From: RYN-230 sp963723595
GTDB lineage: Bacteria; Actinomycetota; Actinomycetes; Streptosporangiales; Streptosporangiaceae
NCBI GenBank assembly: GCA_963723595.1
Contig: CAVRRQ010000002.1
Location: forward strand, 1,178,001 to 1,242,000
DNA length: 64,000 nt
Direction of reading: 5' to 3'
In this document: in pieces, positions 22,393-31,302 of the stretch
Layout of the letters: the number at the start of each line of letters is the position of its first letter
How positions within the stretch are numbered: the first letter of the stretch is position 1
Notes under the pieces: model-generated
The model's database searches: none
Seen by the model: the letters and a program-made list of their open reading frames with translations, nothing else
What the model was told of the DNA's origin: nothing
Translations under genes and position numbers: made by a program

Positions 22393-25300
22393 CTAGAGGA
22401 CGGTCGAGCGCCAGGAGGGGTAGAGCTCGTCGATGAGGGATTCGGTTTCGGGGGCCATCCGGAGAAACGTCTCATCGAGGGCGGTCCGGGCGCACACCTC
22501 GTCCACCACGGAACGGAGCAGGTCCTCCTGGCCGATCCGATGCGCCGCCCGGAGCAGATCGCGCCAGAGCAACTCGTCCTCGAAGGCGAGACGGAGCCCG
22601 GCGCGTGCGGCGTCCATCGCACCCTCCGGATCGCCGGTGGCCAGCCGGAGCCCGGCCAGCCGGTGCGCGGTGTCCGCGACCCGCGCGCCGACCTCGTAGT
22701 CAAGGTCGTCAGCGGCCAGCCAGGCGTACCGGCCCGACGGCCGGCCGTCCAGCAGCTGACCTCGCACCAGGTCCAGCGCGCGGGCCAGGTAATCCGCTTC
22801 CTCGGCGCTGCCCGCCGGGGCCAGCTCCGCGTGCCCGGCCAAAGCCTGGAACACCTGCCAGTCCACCCGGACCCCGGTGCCGAGCCGGAGCCGCCCGGAC
22901 GCGTCCGCGGCCAGGAGTGGACGCCCGATGCCGTCCGGGCCGAGCCATTCGGTGGCCCGGGCCACGGCGGCGTCGCGGATTTCGGCGGCCACGCCCCGGG
23001 GCCAGAGCGCCGCGGTGAGCACGTTCGGATGCACTCCGCCGGGATGGGTGGCCAGGTAGACCACGAGCTCAGTGACCAGGGGAACCCGGTCCGGTTCGAG
23101 GACGCCGGGCGCCCGGACCGACGCCGGGCCGAGGATGTCGATGCCCACAGGCAGTTCACTTCCGGGTTCCAGTTGCTGGGGCGGGACGGCGTGGGGGTCC
23201 GGCGGGTCGAGCGGCACGCCCTCTTTCCGGGCCGCGGCCGTGAACAGGCCGGTCACGGCTTCCTGCTGCCGGGCCGGGATGAGCTGGGCCTGCACGTCGA
23301 AGCCGAGCGCGCCGGCCAGTAGCCGGCCCTCTGGCGTGACCTCCCAGGCCCAGCTGGCGCCGGGGACGTCCCCGGCCACCACGTAGCCGGCCGCGGCCGC
23401 GCCGCCGATCCGGGCCAGCGCGAGCAGCCGGCTGCGGTCCCGCGGGCCGGGCGGTACCGCGCTGATCAGGTAGTGCGGTTCCCACGCGTCCGGGCTGACG
23501 CCGAGTGAACGGCCCTCCAGCACGGAGCTGACCCCCGCGCCGGCCATGGCCCCCGCAACGTCGATGGCGTGGGCCTCAAGATTGGTCAGGGCATCGTCCA
23601 AGGTGTTCACCGCGGCGATCCGGTCCGGCGCCAGCACGGTCAGGTCGTCACCGAAACCGGCCAGCGTGATGTGCATCCGGTCGGACCAGCGGCTGGTGGC
23701 CAGTTCCATGGCCATCGCGGACAGCACCGCGATGATCATGGTCTGCGGGCCGATCACGGAGATCACCCCGTGGGCGGCCTCCAGGTCCACCAGGACCCGC
23801 CCGGTGCGGTCGGTGCCGATGGAGACCAGGCCGGGGAACAGGGCCGGGGCCTCATCCGGCTCGTCCACGCCGAGGTGCGCAAGCGCGGTGAATGGTAGCC
23901 GCCACACCTGGCCGTCACCCACCGCCGTCCACGGCGAGGGGGCATCCAGGTCCGCGGGCGCCACCCACAGGTCCAGGTTCTCGTGGCTGAGGTGTGCCGC
24001 GACCACGGCCGGCGGGATCCGCCCGGCCACCTCCATGGCCCGGGAGAGGTAACGCAGGCCGCGGTCCAGCAGCTGGGCGGACGCCTCGTCCGATCCGGCC
24101 CGCAACGCGGATTCGGCCAGCGCCGCGTCCCGGCCGGGCCCGACCACTCGGTGGCCAAAGGCCCGCTGCCACAGCTGCTCGCGGCGTCGCCGGCCCAGGG
24201 CGGCCAGGATCCCGGTGGCCAGCAGCGCGGCGGCGGCCAGCTCATCCGGGTAGGTCAAGTGCCCGGGGCGCAGGAGATGGCTGACCGCGGACCCGTTGGC
24301 GGACCCGTGGAGGGTGTCCGGTCGCCGGGTGGAGCTGGGCTCCGCCGTCCGGCTGTGCTCCCCGGCGTGACTCTGCTCTCCGGCGTGGCCGTGGTTCCCG
24401 GCCTGACCGTGGTTCCCGGCCTGATCGTGGTTCCCGGCCTGGCTGTGCTTCTCGGCGTGGCTGTGCTCACCGGCCCGGTTTCCTCCCGGCGCGGGCGCCG
24501 GAGGGATGGCCGGGACGGATCTGGCCGGGACCGACTGGCTGTCCCCCGCCGGGATGACCTCCAGGCCCGGGCCGTGTGCGTCCCGGGGCATGTCCAGGAC
24601 CCAGCCGGGCCGGATCAGGCTGGCGATGGTGAGCCGGGAGCCGTCCGGCTGGACCCGGTTCTTGTTCAGCTCGAAGATCTCCCGGTACCGGCGGCCGTCG
24701 CCCAGGTACTTCTGCGCGATCTCCCACAAGCTCTCGTGGAACCGGCCCGCGGGCGGCTTCACCACGTAGAGGTGGCCGGCCTGCGGCGAGTGGGCCCCCC
24801 GCGGTGAGTGAGCCTCCTGTGGAGAATGGGCCACCTGTGGCGGGCGGGCCAGGTCCGCCGGGCCCGCGTCCCGCGCCGACTGCGATCTGGCGCCCCGGGC
24901 CGCCCGGCGAACCGACGCCCCGGGTGGCCGGCGCTCTGGCGTCCCGCCCCCCTGGCGGGCTGGCGTCCTGGCCCCCTGGCGGGCTGGCGTCCCCGGCCGC
25001 CGACGGCCGGGGGGAACCGGCCACCCGGCCACCGCCCGCTGTAACCGGATGCGGCGCACCCGGCGCCTGATGAGCCAGGGCGGGTGAGAGCGCGGTGGTG
25101 GCCGCGAAGACCAGCAGGGCGGCGGTGACCAGCTGGTGCACGAACGCCTGGGTGCCGCCAGACAGCGGGACCCGCCGCGGCATCCCGGTGTTGCGGACCG
25201 CTGCCCTGACCTCGGCGATCACGCAGCAGACCAGCTGGATCCAGGCCAGCCAGACCAGCAGGGACAGCACCTTCAGGATCGTGGGGACGTCCAGCTGACG

Positions 25301-25528
25301 GGTCAGCAGGCTCAGCGAAGGCATCGCGTGCGGGACGGGCAGCCCGAACACGGTGATCAGCGCGAACGGCACCCCCACGGTGAGGGCCGCCAGCGCGGCG
25401 ATGGCCAGCAGCCCGATCACCAGATCGCCTGCGGAACGGCGCTGCCGCCGGGCGCGGGGCCGGACGGGGGGCCGCCGGGCGGGGGGCCGGGCGGCGGAGC
25501 GGGGGGCGCGGGTCCTGGGCGGCGTCAT
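22393..25528 (-). CDS. Tad-locus membrane protein with LysM and BTAD-like C-terminus (frameshifted)
   Basis: About 1,044 aa if one extra base in the 24800-25050 linker is removed (span 1045 codons plus one). ATG 25528 overlaps the previous gene's stop (TGATG). Order: basic tail, three predicted membrane spans (DLVIGLLAIAALAALTVGVP, ILKVLSLLVWLAWIQLVCCV, HQLVTAALLVFAATTALSPA), a Gly/Pro linker, a LysM-like domain (HESLWEIAQKYLGDGRRYRE), a His-rich repeat, a fourth span (ELAAAALLATGILAALGRRR), a large middle domain, then a winged-helix-like part (LVVYLATHPGGVHPNVLTAA) and TPR-like BTAD helices as in SARP regulators. Such proteins recur at actinomycete Tad loci. LysM suggests peptidoglycan contact and BTAD signalling or scaffolding; the actual role is unknown. 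Confidence 0.85.
24367..24474. repeat. 18-bp tandem repeats encoding a His-rich linker
   Basis: Six adjoining 18-base units (24367, 24385, 24403, 24421, 24439, 24457) of the type GTGGTTCCCGGCCTGACC, diverging towards both ends. On the minus strand they encode six-residue units such as AGNHGQ, AGNHDQ and AEKHSQ in the linker of the LysM-BTAD protein. Confidence 0.85.
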
Positions 25529-26013
25529 CAGCAGACCGCCCCCCGGGCGATGCCGCACTCCGCGGTCGCCGTCTCCCGGGCGGTCTCGGTGAACGTGCCC
25601 AGGATCCCGCCGACCAGCGGCTGGGTCGTAATCGTCACCGCGACCGTGGCGGTCTCCGTCCCGATGGCAGCGAGGCAGCTGGTCATGGTCGCGCCGGTGA
25701 CCCGGTCCACACCGCTGCTGTCCTGCTGGCTGTACGCGCTGACCAGATTGGCCGCGAGCCCGCAGGCACCGGGTCCGATCGCCGCGACCCCGCCGGCCCG
25801 CAGCCCGGCAATGTTGATGTTGCCCGCGGCGGCCCGGGCGGCCTGCTCAGCGATGTCCGCGGCCCGTTCCTTCGCGTTCATGGCGATACCCCCATCCACG
25901 ATCAGGGCGGTCAGGAAGACGACGGCGACGGCGAAGACCACGGTGAACACGGCGACCGAGCCCCGCTCGCGGTGCTCCGCAGGCTCCGGCCAGACCAGCG
26001 TGGGCGCCCTCAT
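25528..26013 (-). CDS. TadG-like pilus assembly protein
   Basis: 161 aa from ATG 26013, which overlaps the preceding stop (ATGA). An N-terminal hydrophobic segment after a Gly, RGSVAVFTVVFAVAVVFLTA, followed by LIVDGGIAMNAKERAADIAE, matches the TadG/RcpC-type N-terminal domain of Flp pilus assembly proteins. The remainder is a small exported domain with four Cys. It is coupled to the LysM-BTAD gene by a TGATG junction. Confidence 0.8.
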   Translation of the reverse strand: MRAPTLVWPEPAEHRERGSVAVFTVVFAVAVVFLTALIVDGGIAMNAKERAADIAEQAARAAAGNINIAGLRAGGVAAIGPGACGLAANLVSAYSQQDSSGVDRVTGATMTSCLAAIGTETATVAVTITTQPLVGGILGTFTETARETATAECGIARGAVC

Positions 26014-26498
26014 CCGTTCCGCTCCACGAAGGCGTCCAGCGGGGCCACCGCCCGGCCAGTGAAGACCATGGCCGGGTTGAAGCCGAGCACGGTGAACGGG
26101 CTCATGTTCACGTCGCACTGGACGGTCACCGTGATGTCGTCGCCCGCGACGACCAGCTGGCCGGCGGCCGGGAACCCGGCCACCAGGGCCTGGACGCTGC
26201 CGGCGGCGCACCAGCTCGTGGCGCCCAGGTCGGCCTGGGCCGCCTGCAGCGCCACCTGGCTCGCCTGGGCCGGTGAGATCGCCAGCGACGCGGCCCGGGC
26301 GGCGTCCCGGGCCGCGCCGTCCAGGTGTCCCTGCGCCTCGACAACCCGGCCGCCCGCGCCGACCAGCAGCAGCAGGCCGATCAGCCCGGGGGCGATGACG
26401 ACGAGCTCGACCGACATGGACCCGCGCTCACCCGCTCCCGGCCGCAGGTGCCGCCCCAGTGTCGGCATCCTCTGGGCCATCATCCTCCGGGCCATCAT
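26010..26498 (-). CDS. TadE-like pseudopilin
   Basis: About 162 aa. The start ATG 26498 overlaps the stop of the upstream TadE (ATGA); a second ATG at 26495 is equally possible. The class-III-signal-like segment GSMSVELVVIAPGLIGLLLL, with Glu at +5, is the TadE hallmark, followed by an export domain containing two Cys (SWCAAGS, VQCDVN). Acts as a minor pilin or assembly factor at the membrane. A much longer in-frame upstream extension exists but overlaps the previous gene and is not protein-like. Confidence 0.85.
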   Translation of the reverse strand: MMARRMMAQRMPTLGRHLRPGAGERGSMSVELVVIAPGLIGLLLLVGAGGRVVEAQGHLDGAARDAARAASLAISPAQASQVALQAAQADLGATSWCAAGSVQALVAGFPAAGQLVVAGDDITVTVQCDVNMSPFTVLGFNPAMVFTGRAVAPLDAFVERNG

Positions 26499-26935
26499 CC
26501 GCAACCGTTCTGGGCCGCGGGCCGGAAGCATTCCACCGGGCCGCCGGCGGTGGCCGATATGGTCAGGTGAAGGCCGAAGAACGGGAAGACCGAATAGCCC
26601 AGCGGGCCGCTCACGGTGACGAATACATTCGTGGCCGGATCGCCATAGGCGTGCGGCCTCACCTTGCTCAGCAGGCGCGTGTGCAGGTTCCCGTAATACT
26701 GCGCGGCCGCGTCCTGAGCCGCACCGGCCCAGCCGGAGTTGATGGCGGCCTCTTCCCGGGCCACGAGCGCACCTGCCTGGGCTGACGCCAGGGCGGCCTG
26801 ACGCGCGTTGAACCACAGCCCGAATTGCAGGATGAGCATGCAGATCATCAACAGGCCGGGGGTCAGCACGGCGAGTTCGACCACGTTGGAGCCACGATCG
26901 GAGCGCGCACGGCCGCAATACGCGGCCCGCAGCAC
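26495..26935 (-). CDS. TadE-like pseudopilin
   Basis: 146 aa from GTG 26935. The N-terminus CGRARSDRGSNVVELAVLTP, followed by GLLMICMLILQFGLWFNARQ, gives the processing site and Glu-containing membrane helix of TadE. Two Cys near the C-terminus (VECFRPAAQNGCG) could form a disulphide after export. It is the first of three overlapping TadE/TadG-like genes 75 bases after the flp pilin. Confidence 0.85.
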   Translation of the reverse strand: MLRAAYCGRARSDRGSNVVELAVLTPGLLMICMLILQFGLWFNARQAALASAQAGALVAREEAAINSGWAGAAQDAAAQYYGNLHTRLLSKVRPHAYGDPATNVFVTVSGPLGYSVFPFFGLHLTISATAGGPVECFRPAAQNGCG

Positions 26936-27010
26936 GCGGGCGACGCGGCGACGGGCCGCGCACCCGGCGCCGCAGCGGCCAGCCAGGACATCACGGTGAT
27001 CAGCCCCTTC

Positions 27011-27199
27011 TCAGCCGTGGATCTGGGCGCTCTCGGTGGTGACGAAGTTCTTGATGACGAGCAGCAGCGCGGCCGCGATACCGAGAATGACGGCGGTGAT
27101 AATGGCGAGCTCCACCGCGGACGCGCCCGCGTCCTTATCGCGGGCCGCCGCCCGCAGGTGCGCGAGACGGGCGCCGAGGACGGTCCGGAGAAAGGTCAT
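27011..27199 (-). CDS. flp: Flp-type major pilin
   Basis: 62-aa type IVb (Flp) pilin precursor. After a basic leader, DKDAGASAVELAIITAVILG carries the prepilin cleavage site (after Gly) and Glu+5, followed by one hydrophobic helix (AAALLLVIKNFVTTESAQIHG). It would be processed by the prepilin peptidase at 34.6-35.4 kb. The ATG at 27199 lacks a good ribosome site, whereas a GGAGG precedes ATG 27221 in another frame, so the N-terminus may contain an indel. Lies 86 bases after tadC; that gap carries two CCGGTTTAATG/CCGGTTAATAG copies. Confidence 0.88.
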   Translation of the reverse strand: MTFLRTVLGARLAHLRAAARDKDAGASAVELAIITAVILGIAAALLLVIKNFVTTESAQIHG

Positions 27200-27285
27200 G
27201 GTCGTGGTGAGATAAGCTCATCGTGCCTCCATCGTGGGCCCGGTTTAATGTGCCGGTTAATAGCACTGGGGCTTTACGCTGCGGG

Positions 27286-28193
27286 TCATGCGCTCAGCAG
27301 CACCCCCACTACCGGGTAGGTAAGGAAAATCAGGAATCCGGCGCACAGGAGCATCTGGGCCACCAGCATCGACTGGGATTTCTCGCCCGCCTGGCCCTCC
27401 AGGTCCGCGAGCTCGCGGCGGCGCAGGCTGGCCGCCCGGGCACTCAGCGATTCGCGCACCTTGGCGCCGTCGTCGGCCACCAGGCTGAGCGCGGCGGCCA
27501 GGTCGCGCAGTTCCTCGACCCGGACCTCCTCGCCGAGCAGGCCGAGGGCCTGCCACGGGGTCTGGGCGCTGATCCTGGCGTTGGCCAGCGCGTCCCTGAT
27601 CCGCCACAGGGCCCAGCCGGACCCGATCTCGCTCGCCGCCATCAGCGCCTCGGGCACGCCCCGCCCGCCGGACAGGTTCATCGACACCAGGTCGAGGAAG
27701 GCGCCGATCGCGTGCCGGAAGTCGCGCCGCCGGGCGTCCGCCTTCTGCTTGACCTCCAGATCGGGCAGGAAGAAGAAGACCGCGGCCAGGGCCAGGCCGA
27801 ACCAGACCGGCAGGATGAACGAGACGTGGAATCCGGCCGCGCTCAGCGGTGAGCAGGAACAGGGGTCCGGCCAGGAACCCCAGCAGGGCCAGCAGGACCT
27901 TCGTGGCCAGGTAGTTCTCGAACGACTTGCCGATCAGGGACAGGTTGGCCCGCAGCGACGGGAACTGCCAGCCCTGCTCGGCACAGAACGCGGCCAGGGC
28001 CCGGCCCAGCCGCCGGGTGAACTCGCTCTCCCGCCCGTCCACCGACCTGCGGACCGGCCTGGCTCATCGGCGGCCGCGCCGCGTCGAACGCCGCGATCTG
28101 CCGGGCCAGGCTGGCCCGGCGCGGCACCAGGGCCACGATCAGCAGGAAGAGGCCGAGGCCCGCCAGGGCTCCCATGGTCAGGGTCGCGCTCAT
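27286..28193 (-). CDS. tadC: TadC-like inner-membrane platform protein (two frameshifts)
   Basis: Type II secretion F-domain protein of the Tad machine. ATG 28193 overlaps the tadB stop (ATGA) and gives MSATLTMGALAGLGLFLLIV. Frame changes near 28053 (CAGGTCGGTGGAC, one extra G) into VDGRESEFTRRLGRALAAFC, and near 27845 into AAGFHVSFILPVWFGLALAA and LVSMNLSGGRGVPEALMAAS. Both look like +1 insertions and the span (302 codons plus two) agrees. It ends with two membrane helices (MLLCAGFLIFLTYPVVGVLL). Confidence 0.85.
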
Positions 28194-29059
28194 GATCCGT
28201 CCCCTCCCCCGGCGAGCAGCCGCTCCGGGGCATCGAACGTGGCCAGCCTGCGCATCCACACGAAGCCCGCCGCGTACAGGGCCACGACGACCACCAGCAC
28301 CAGCTGGCCGAGCGGGCTGTCGTAGACGTGCACGTAGCCCGGGTTGAGCACGGCCAGCCCCAGGGCCAGGCCCACGGACACGAGCACCACGATCTGCGCG
28401 CTGCGCCGGGTCGACCGGCGCTCGGCGTTGATCTTCCGGCGCATGTCGAGCTCCTCCCGGACCGCCGTGGAGAGCGCGCCCAGCAGGTCCCGCAGGCCGG
28501 GACCGCGCAGCCGCGCGTTGATGATCAGCGCGCCGATGATCAGGTCCGCGCTCGGGTCGTCCAGGTCGTCCGCGAGCCTGCGCAGCGCGTCCGGCATCGG
28601 GACCCGGGTGTGCAGCCGGTCCACCAGCCGGGCCAGCGGTTCCTGCAGGGACGGCGCGGCCACCCGGAGCGACGAGGGGATGGCCTGCTCCAGGCCGACC
28701 GCCCCGGCGATGGTGTCCCGCAGCGACTCGGTCCAGGTGGCCAGGGCCTCCAGCCGCGCCATGGCCCGCCGCTCCCCCGCCGCGCCGCCCAGCGTGCGCC
28801 ACGCCAGGACCAGCAGGGCCACGCCGATCCCGGCCACGATCCACCGGGTGGCCGCCACGGCGAGTGCCCCGGCCAGCAGGGCCAGCGCGCCGCGGGTCCC
28901 GGCGATCCCCCGGATCTGGCGCTCCAGCCAGCCCGCCCGCCGGCCCGGCGGGCGCGGCCGCAGACCGCGGACGGCGGCGGCGAACAGGAGCAGGCCGGCC
29001 CCGGCCAGCGCGCCGGCCAGGACGGCGAGCAGCGGGGCACCGGACATGAGGCCGTTCAC
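28190..29059 (-). CDS. tadB: TadB-like inner-membrane platform protein
   Basis: Second T2SF-domain protein of the Tad secretion platform; TadB and TadC together link the motor to the pilus. Hydrophobic N-terminus LLAVLAGALAGAGLLLFAAA, cytoplasmic domain with WTESLRDTIAGAVGLEQAIP (the typical T2SF start) and a hydrophobic C-terminus. In the raw sequence it is fused in frame to CpaF. Taking one G out of the GGGGGG run near 29066 gives a CpaF stop (TGG TGA) overlapped by this gene's GTG at 29059, i.e. two normal coupled genes. I annotate it that way. Confidence 0.85.
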   Translation of the reverse strand: MNGLMSGAPLLAVLAGALAGAGLLLFAAAVRGLRPRPPGRRAGWLERQIRGIAGTRGALALLAGALAVAATRWIVAGIGVALLVLAWRTLGGAAGERRAMARLEALATWTESLRDTIAGAVGLEQAIPSSLRVAAPSLQEPLARLVDRLHTRVPMPDALRRLADDLDDPSADLIIGALIINARLRGPGLRDLLGALSTAVREELDMRRKINAERRSTRRSAQIVVLVSVGLALGLAVLNPGYVHVYDSPLGQLVLVVVVALYAAGFVWMRRLATFDAPERLLAGGGDGS

Positions 29060-30355
29060 CAGCGCCCCCCGGACGGGGTCGTAACCGTGCTGGGCCAGCT
29101 CGGCCAGGCAGGAGACGGGCGCGTGCGGGACCGCGCGGCCGTCCGGGCCGGGCGCGAACACCTCACTGGACAGCACCCGGCCGTCTACGCCGGTCACCTC
29201 CCGGATACTGCTGACGAACCGGCGCAGCCGGCCGCCGAGCTGGTACTCGTTGCGTTTCTCCACGAACACGACGAAGTCGATGGCTCCGGCGATCAGCATG
29301 TGGGTCGCCTCCCCCGGCAGCCGCTCGGCGGACTGGATGGCGTAGGTGGCGATCCGGTTGAACACCTCCAGCGAGGAGTTCGCGTGGATGGTGGACAGCG
29401 AGCCGTCGTTCCCCTGGGACATCGCGTTCAGCATGGTGACGATCTCGTCGCCGAGGACCTCGCCGACGAGGACCCGGCTGGGGTTCATCCGCAGTGACCG
29501 GCGGACCAGTTCGGCCATGGAGATCGCACCCTGGCCCTCCATGTTCGGCAGCCGCTCCTCGAACGCGACAACGTTCGGGTGCAGCTCGGGGAAATGGTCG
29601 ATGCCCAGCTCGAGGGCCCGCTCCACGGTGATCAGCCGTTCCCCCGGCGGGATCTCGTTGACGATCGCGCGCAGCAGCGTGGTCTTCCCCGCGTTGGTCG
29701 CCCCGGCGATCATGATGTTCTTCCGCGCGGTGGCCGCGGCCGCGAGGAACGCCGCCGCCTCCGGCAGCAGCGTGCCGTTGCCCACCAGGTCCGCCAGGAA
29801 CACCTTGCCCAGCCGGGCCCGGCGGATGGACACCGAGGGACGCAGCGTCACGTCCATGACCGCGGAGAGCCGGGCCCCGTCCGGCAGCCGGAGATCCAGC
29901 TGGGGGTTGGCGGTGTCGAACGGGCGGCTGGACAGGCCGGAGTAGGCGGCGAGTATCTGGATCAGCTCGACCAGCTCGTCGTCGGTCTCCGCGACCGGGT
30001 CGGCCATCATCTCGCGGCCGTCCGCGTAGCCGACGAACACGCGGTCGCAGCCGTTGATATCGATGTTCTCCACGTAGGGGTCATCCAGCAGCGGCTGGAG
30101 TCTCCCGACCCCGAAGAGCGCGGCGTGGATCGCGGCCGCGAGATCTTCCTCCTCCTGCGCGTTGGGTGGGACCCGGCCTGCGGTGATCTCGTTGCGGGCG
30201 TGATCCTCCAGCACCTGCGCGACGAGCGCCCGGGCGAACTGCCGCTCGTCCTCGCCGGACATGAGCGGCAGCCCCCCGGCGGCGTCCAGCCGCCGCTGCT
30301 CGGCCAGCCGGGTCCCGACTTCGCCGCGGAGCCGTTTGACGAGGGTGTGGTCCAT
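29056..30355 (-). CDS. cpaF: CpaF/TadA-type secretion ATPase
   Basis: Hexameric AAA-like motor ATPase of the Flp pilus. ATG 30355 (MDHTLVKRLRGEVGTRLAEQ) follows a GGGTGGTGA site. Walker A: GATNAGKTTLLRAIVNE; Walker B region PSRVLVGEVLGDE; His box STIHANSS. In the given sequence the frame runs on into TadB without a stop; see the tadB entry for why a one-base error in a G6 run is likely (1300 bases = 433 codons plus one). An apparent upstream extension to 30520 is Arg/Pro-rich repeat and overlaps cpaE. Confidence 0.92.
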
Positions 30356-30516
30356 GCCGTCACCACCCGCCCGGCTCGGCGGCCGGGAGATCGGCCCGGT
30401 GCCTGTCCGGCCCGGCGCGGCCCGCGGCATGGCGGGCCGGCCCGGCAGCCGGGCGGCGGGCCGGCCCAGGAGCAGGGCGGCGGGCCGGGCCGGGAGCCGG
30501 GCGGCAGGCCGGTGCC

Positions 30517-31296
30517 TCACCCCGGGCGGACGCCGCGGTCACGGCCGGCTGGCCCGGCCAGCTGCCCGGCGACGTCCCGCGCGGTCCTGATCAGCAGCGA
30601 CTTGTCGAGCCGGCCGCCCCACTCGCCGCGGAGCAGTTCGGCGCTCCGGGGCTCGAACGCGATGCCGCCCAGCACGCTGGCCGCACTGTCGCGGCCGAGC
30701 ACCTGGCCGACCTCCGCGAGCGCCCGGCTGAAGACCCGGTGATCCGCGACGACCACTACGCCGAGCCGGGTGCCGCGGCCGGTACGCCGGTGCACGCCCA
30801 GGGAGACAGCCTGGGCGCGGTCCCGCAGCCGCACGACCTCGCCCAGGCTGGGCCGGGTGACCAGGACGACGGCGGCCGCGCAGGCCAGCAGGTCGTAGTA
30901 GGGGCCGTCCGCCCCGAGGCGGCCGCAGTCCGCGATCACGTCGGCCTGCGGCAGCCCGGCCAGGACGGTGCCCACCGGCCCCCAGAGCGGTTCCAGCCCC
31001 GCTCCCTGCTCCGCGGTGGTCACCCCGAGCAGCACGTCCAGGCCGCCGCGGAGCTTCTGCGCATGGGCCCAGAGCTGGGCGGGCTGCAGATCACGGCGGG
31101 CGGCCACGGCCAGGCTGAGCAGCCCGCGCCGCGGGTCGAGCCGGTCGCCGCCCTCGCTGGGCAGGCGGTAGACGAGATCACCGCCCGCCGGGTCGCACTC
31201 GGCGAGGAGCACCGCCCGCGGCCAGACCGCGGCGAGGGCTACGGCCGCGGTGGTGACCCCGGGCGCTCCCTTGTCGGCCGCGACTGCGATCAGCAC
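30517..31296 (-). CDS. CpaE/TadZ-like ParA-family protein
   Basis: 259 aa from GTG 31296, 6 bases after the cpaB stop. ParA/MinD fold with N-terminal MLIAVAADKGAPGVTTAAVA. The deviant Walker A reads KGAPGVTT, with Val where the nucleotide-binding Lys of GK(T/S)T normally is, so ATP hydrolysis may be lost. A later motif, ECDPAGGDLVYRL, resembles the switch region. TadZ/CpaE proteins localise the Tad machine to the pole, and several family members have degenerate Walker motifs. Confidence 0.8.
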   Translation of the reverse strand: MLIAVAADKGAPGVTTAAVALAAVWPRAVLLAECDPAGGDLVYRLPSEGGDRLDPRRGLLSLAVAARRDLQPAQLWAHAQKLRGGLDVLLGVTTAEQGAGLEPLWGPVGTVLAGLPQADVIADCGRLGADGPYYDLLACAAAVVLVTRPSLGEVVRLRDRAQAVSLGVHRRTGRGTRLGVVVVADHRVFSRALAEVGQVLGRDSAASVLGGIAFEPRSAELLRGEWGGRLDKSLLIRTARDVAGQLAGPAGRDRGVRPG

Positions 31297-31302
31297 CCGG
31301 CG

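Noticed and set aside
22137..22436. Possible small gene after adenosine deaminase
   Set aside because: Low-complexity Pro/Arg/Ser translation, no ribosome site, and it overlaps the end of the convergent gene.
24367..24474. CRISPR array
   Set aside because: The 18-base units abut with no spacers and are in frame inside a coding sequence; no cas genes in the window.
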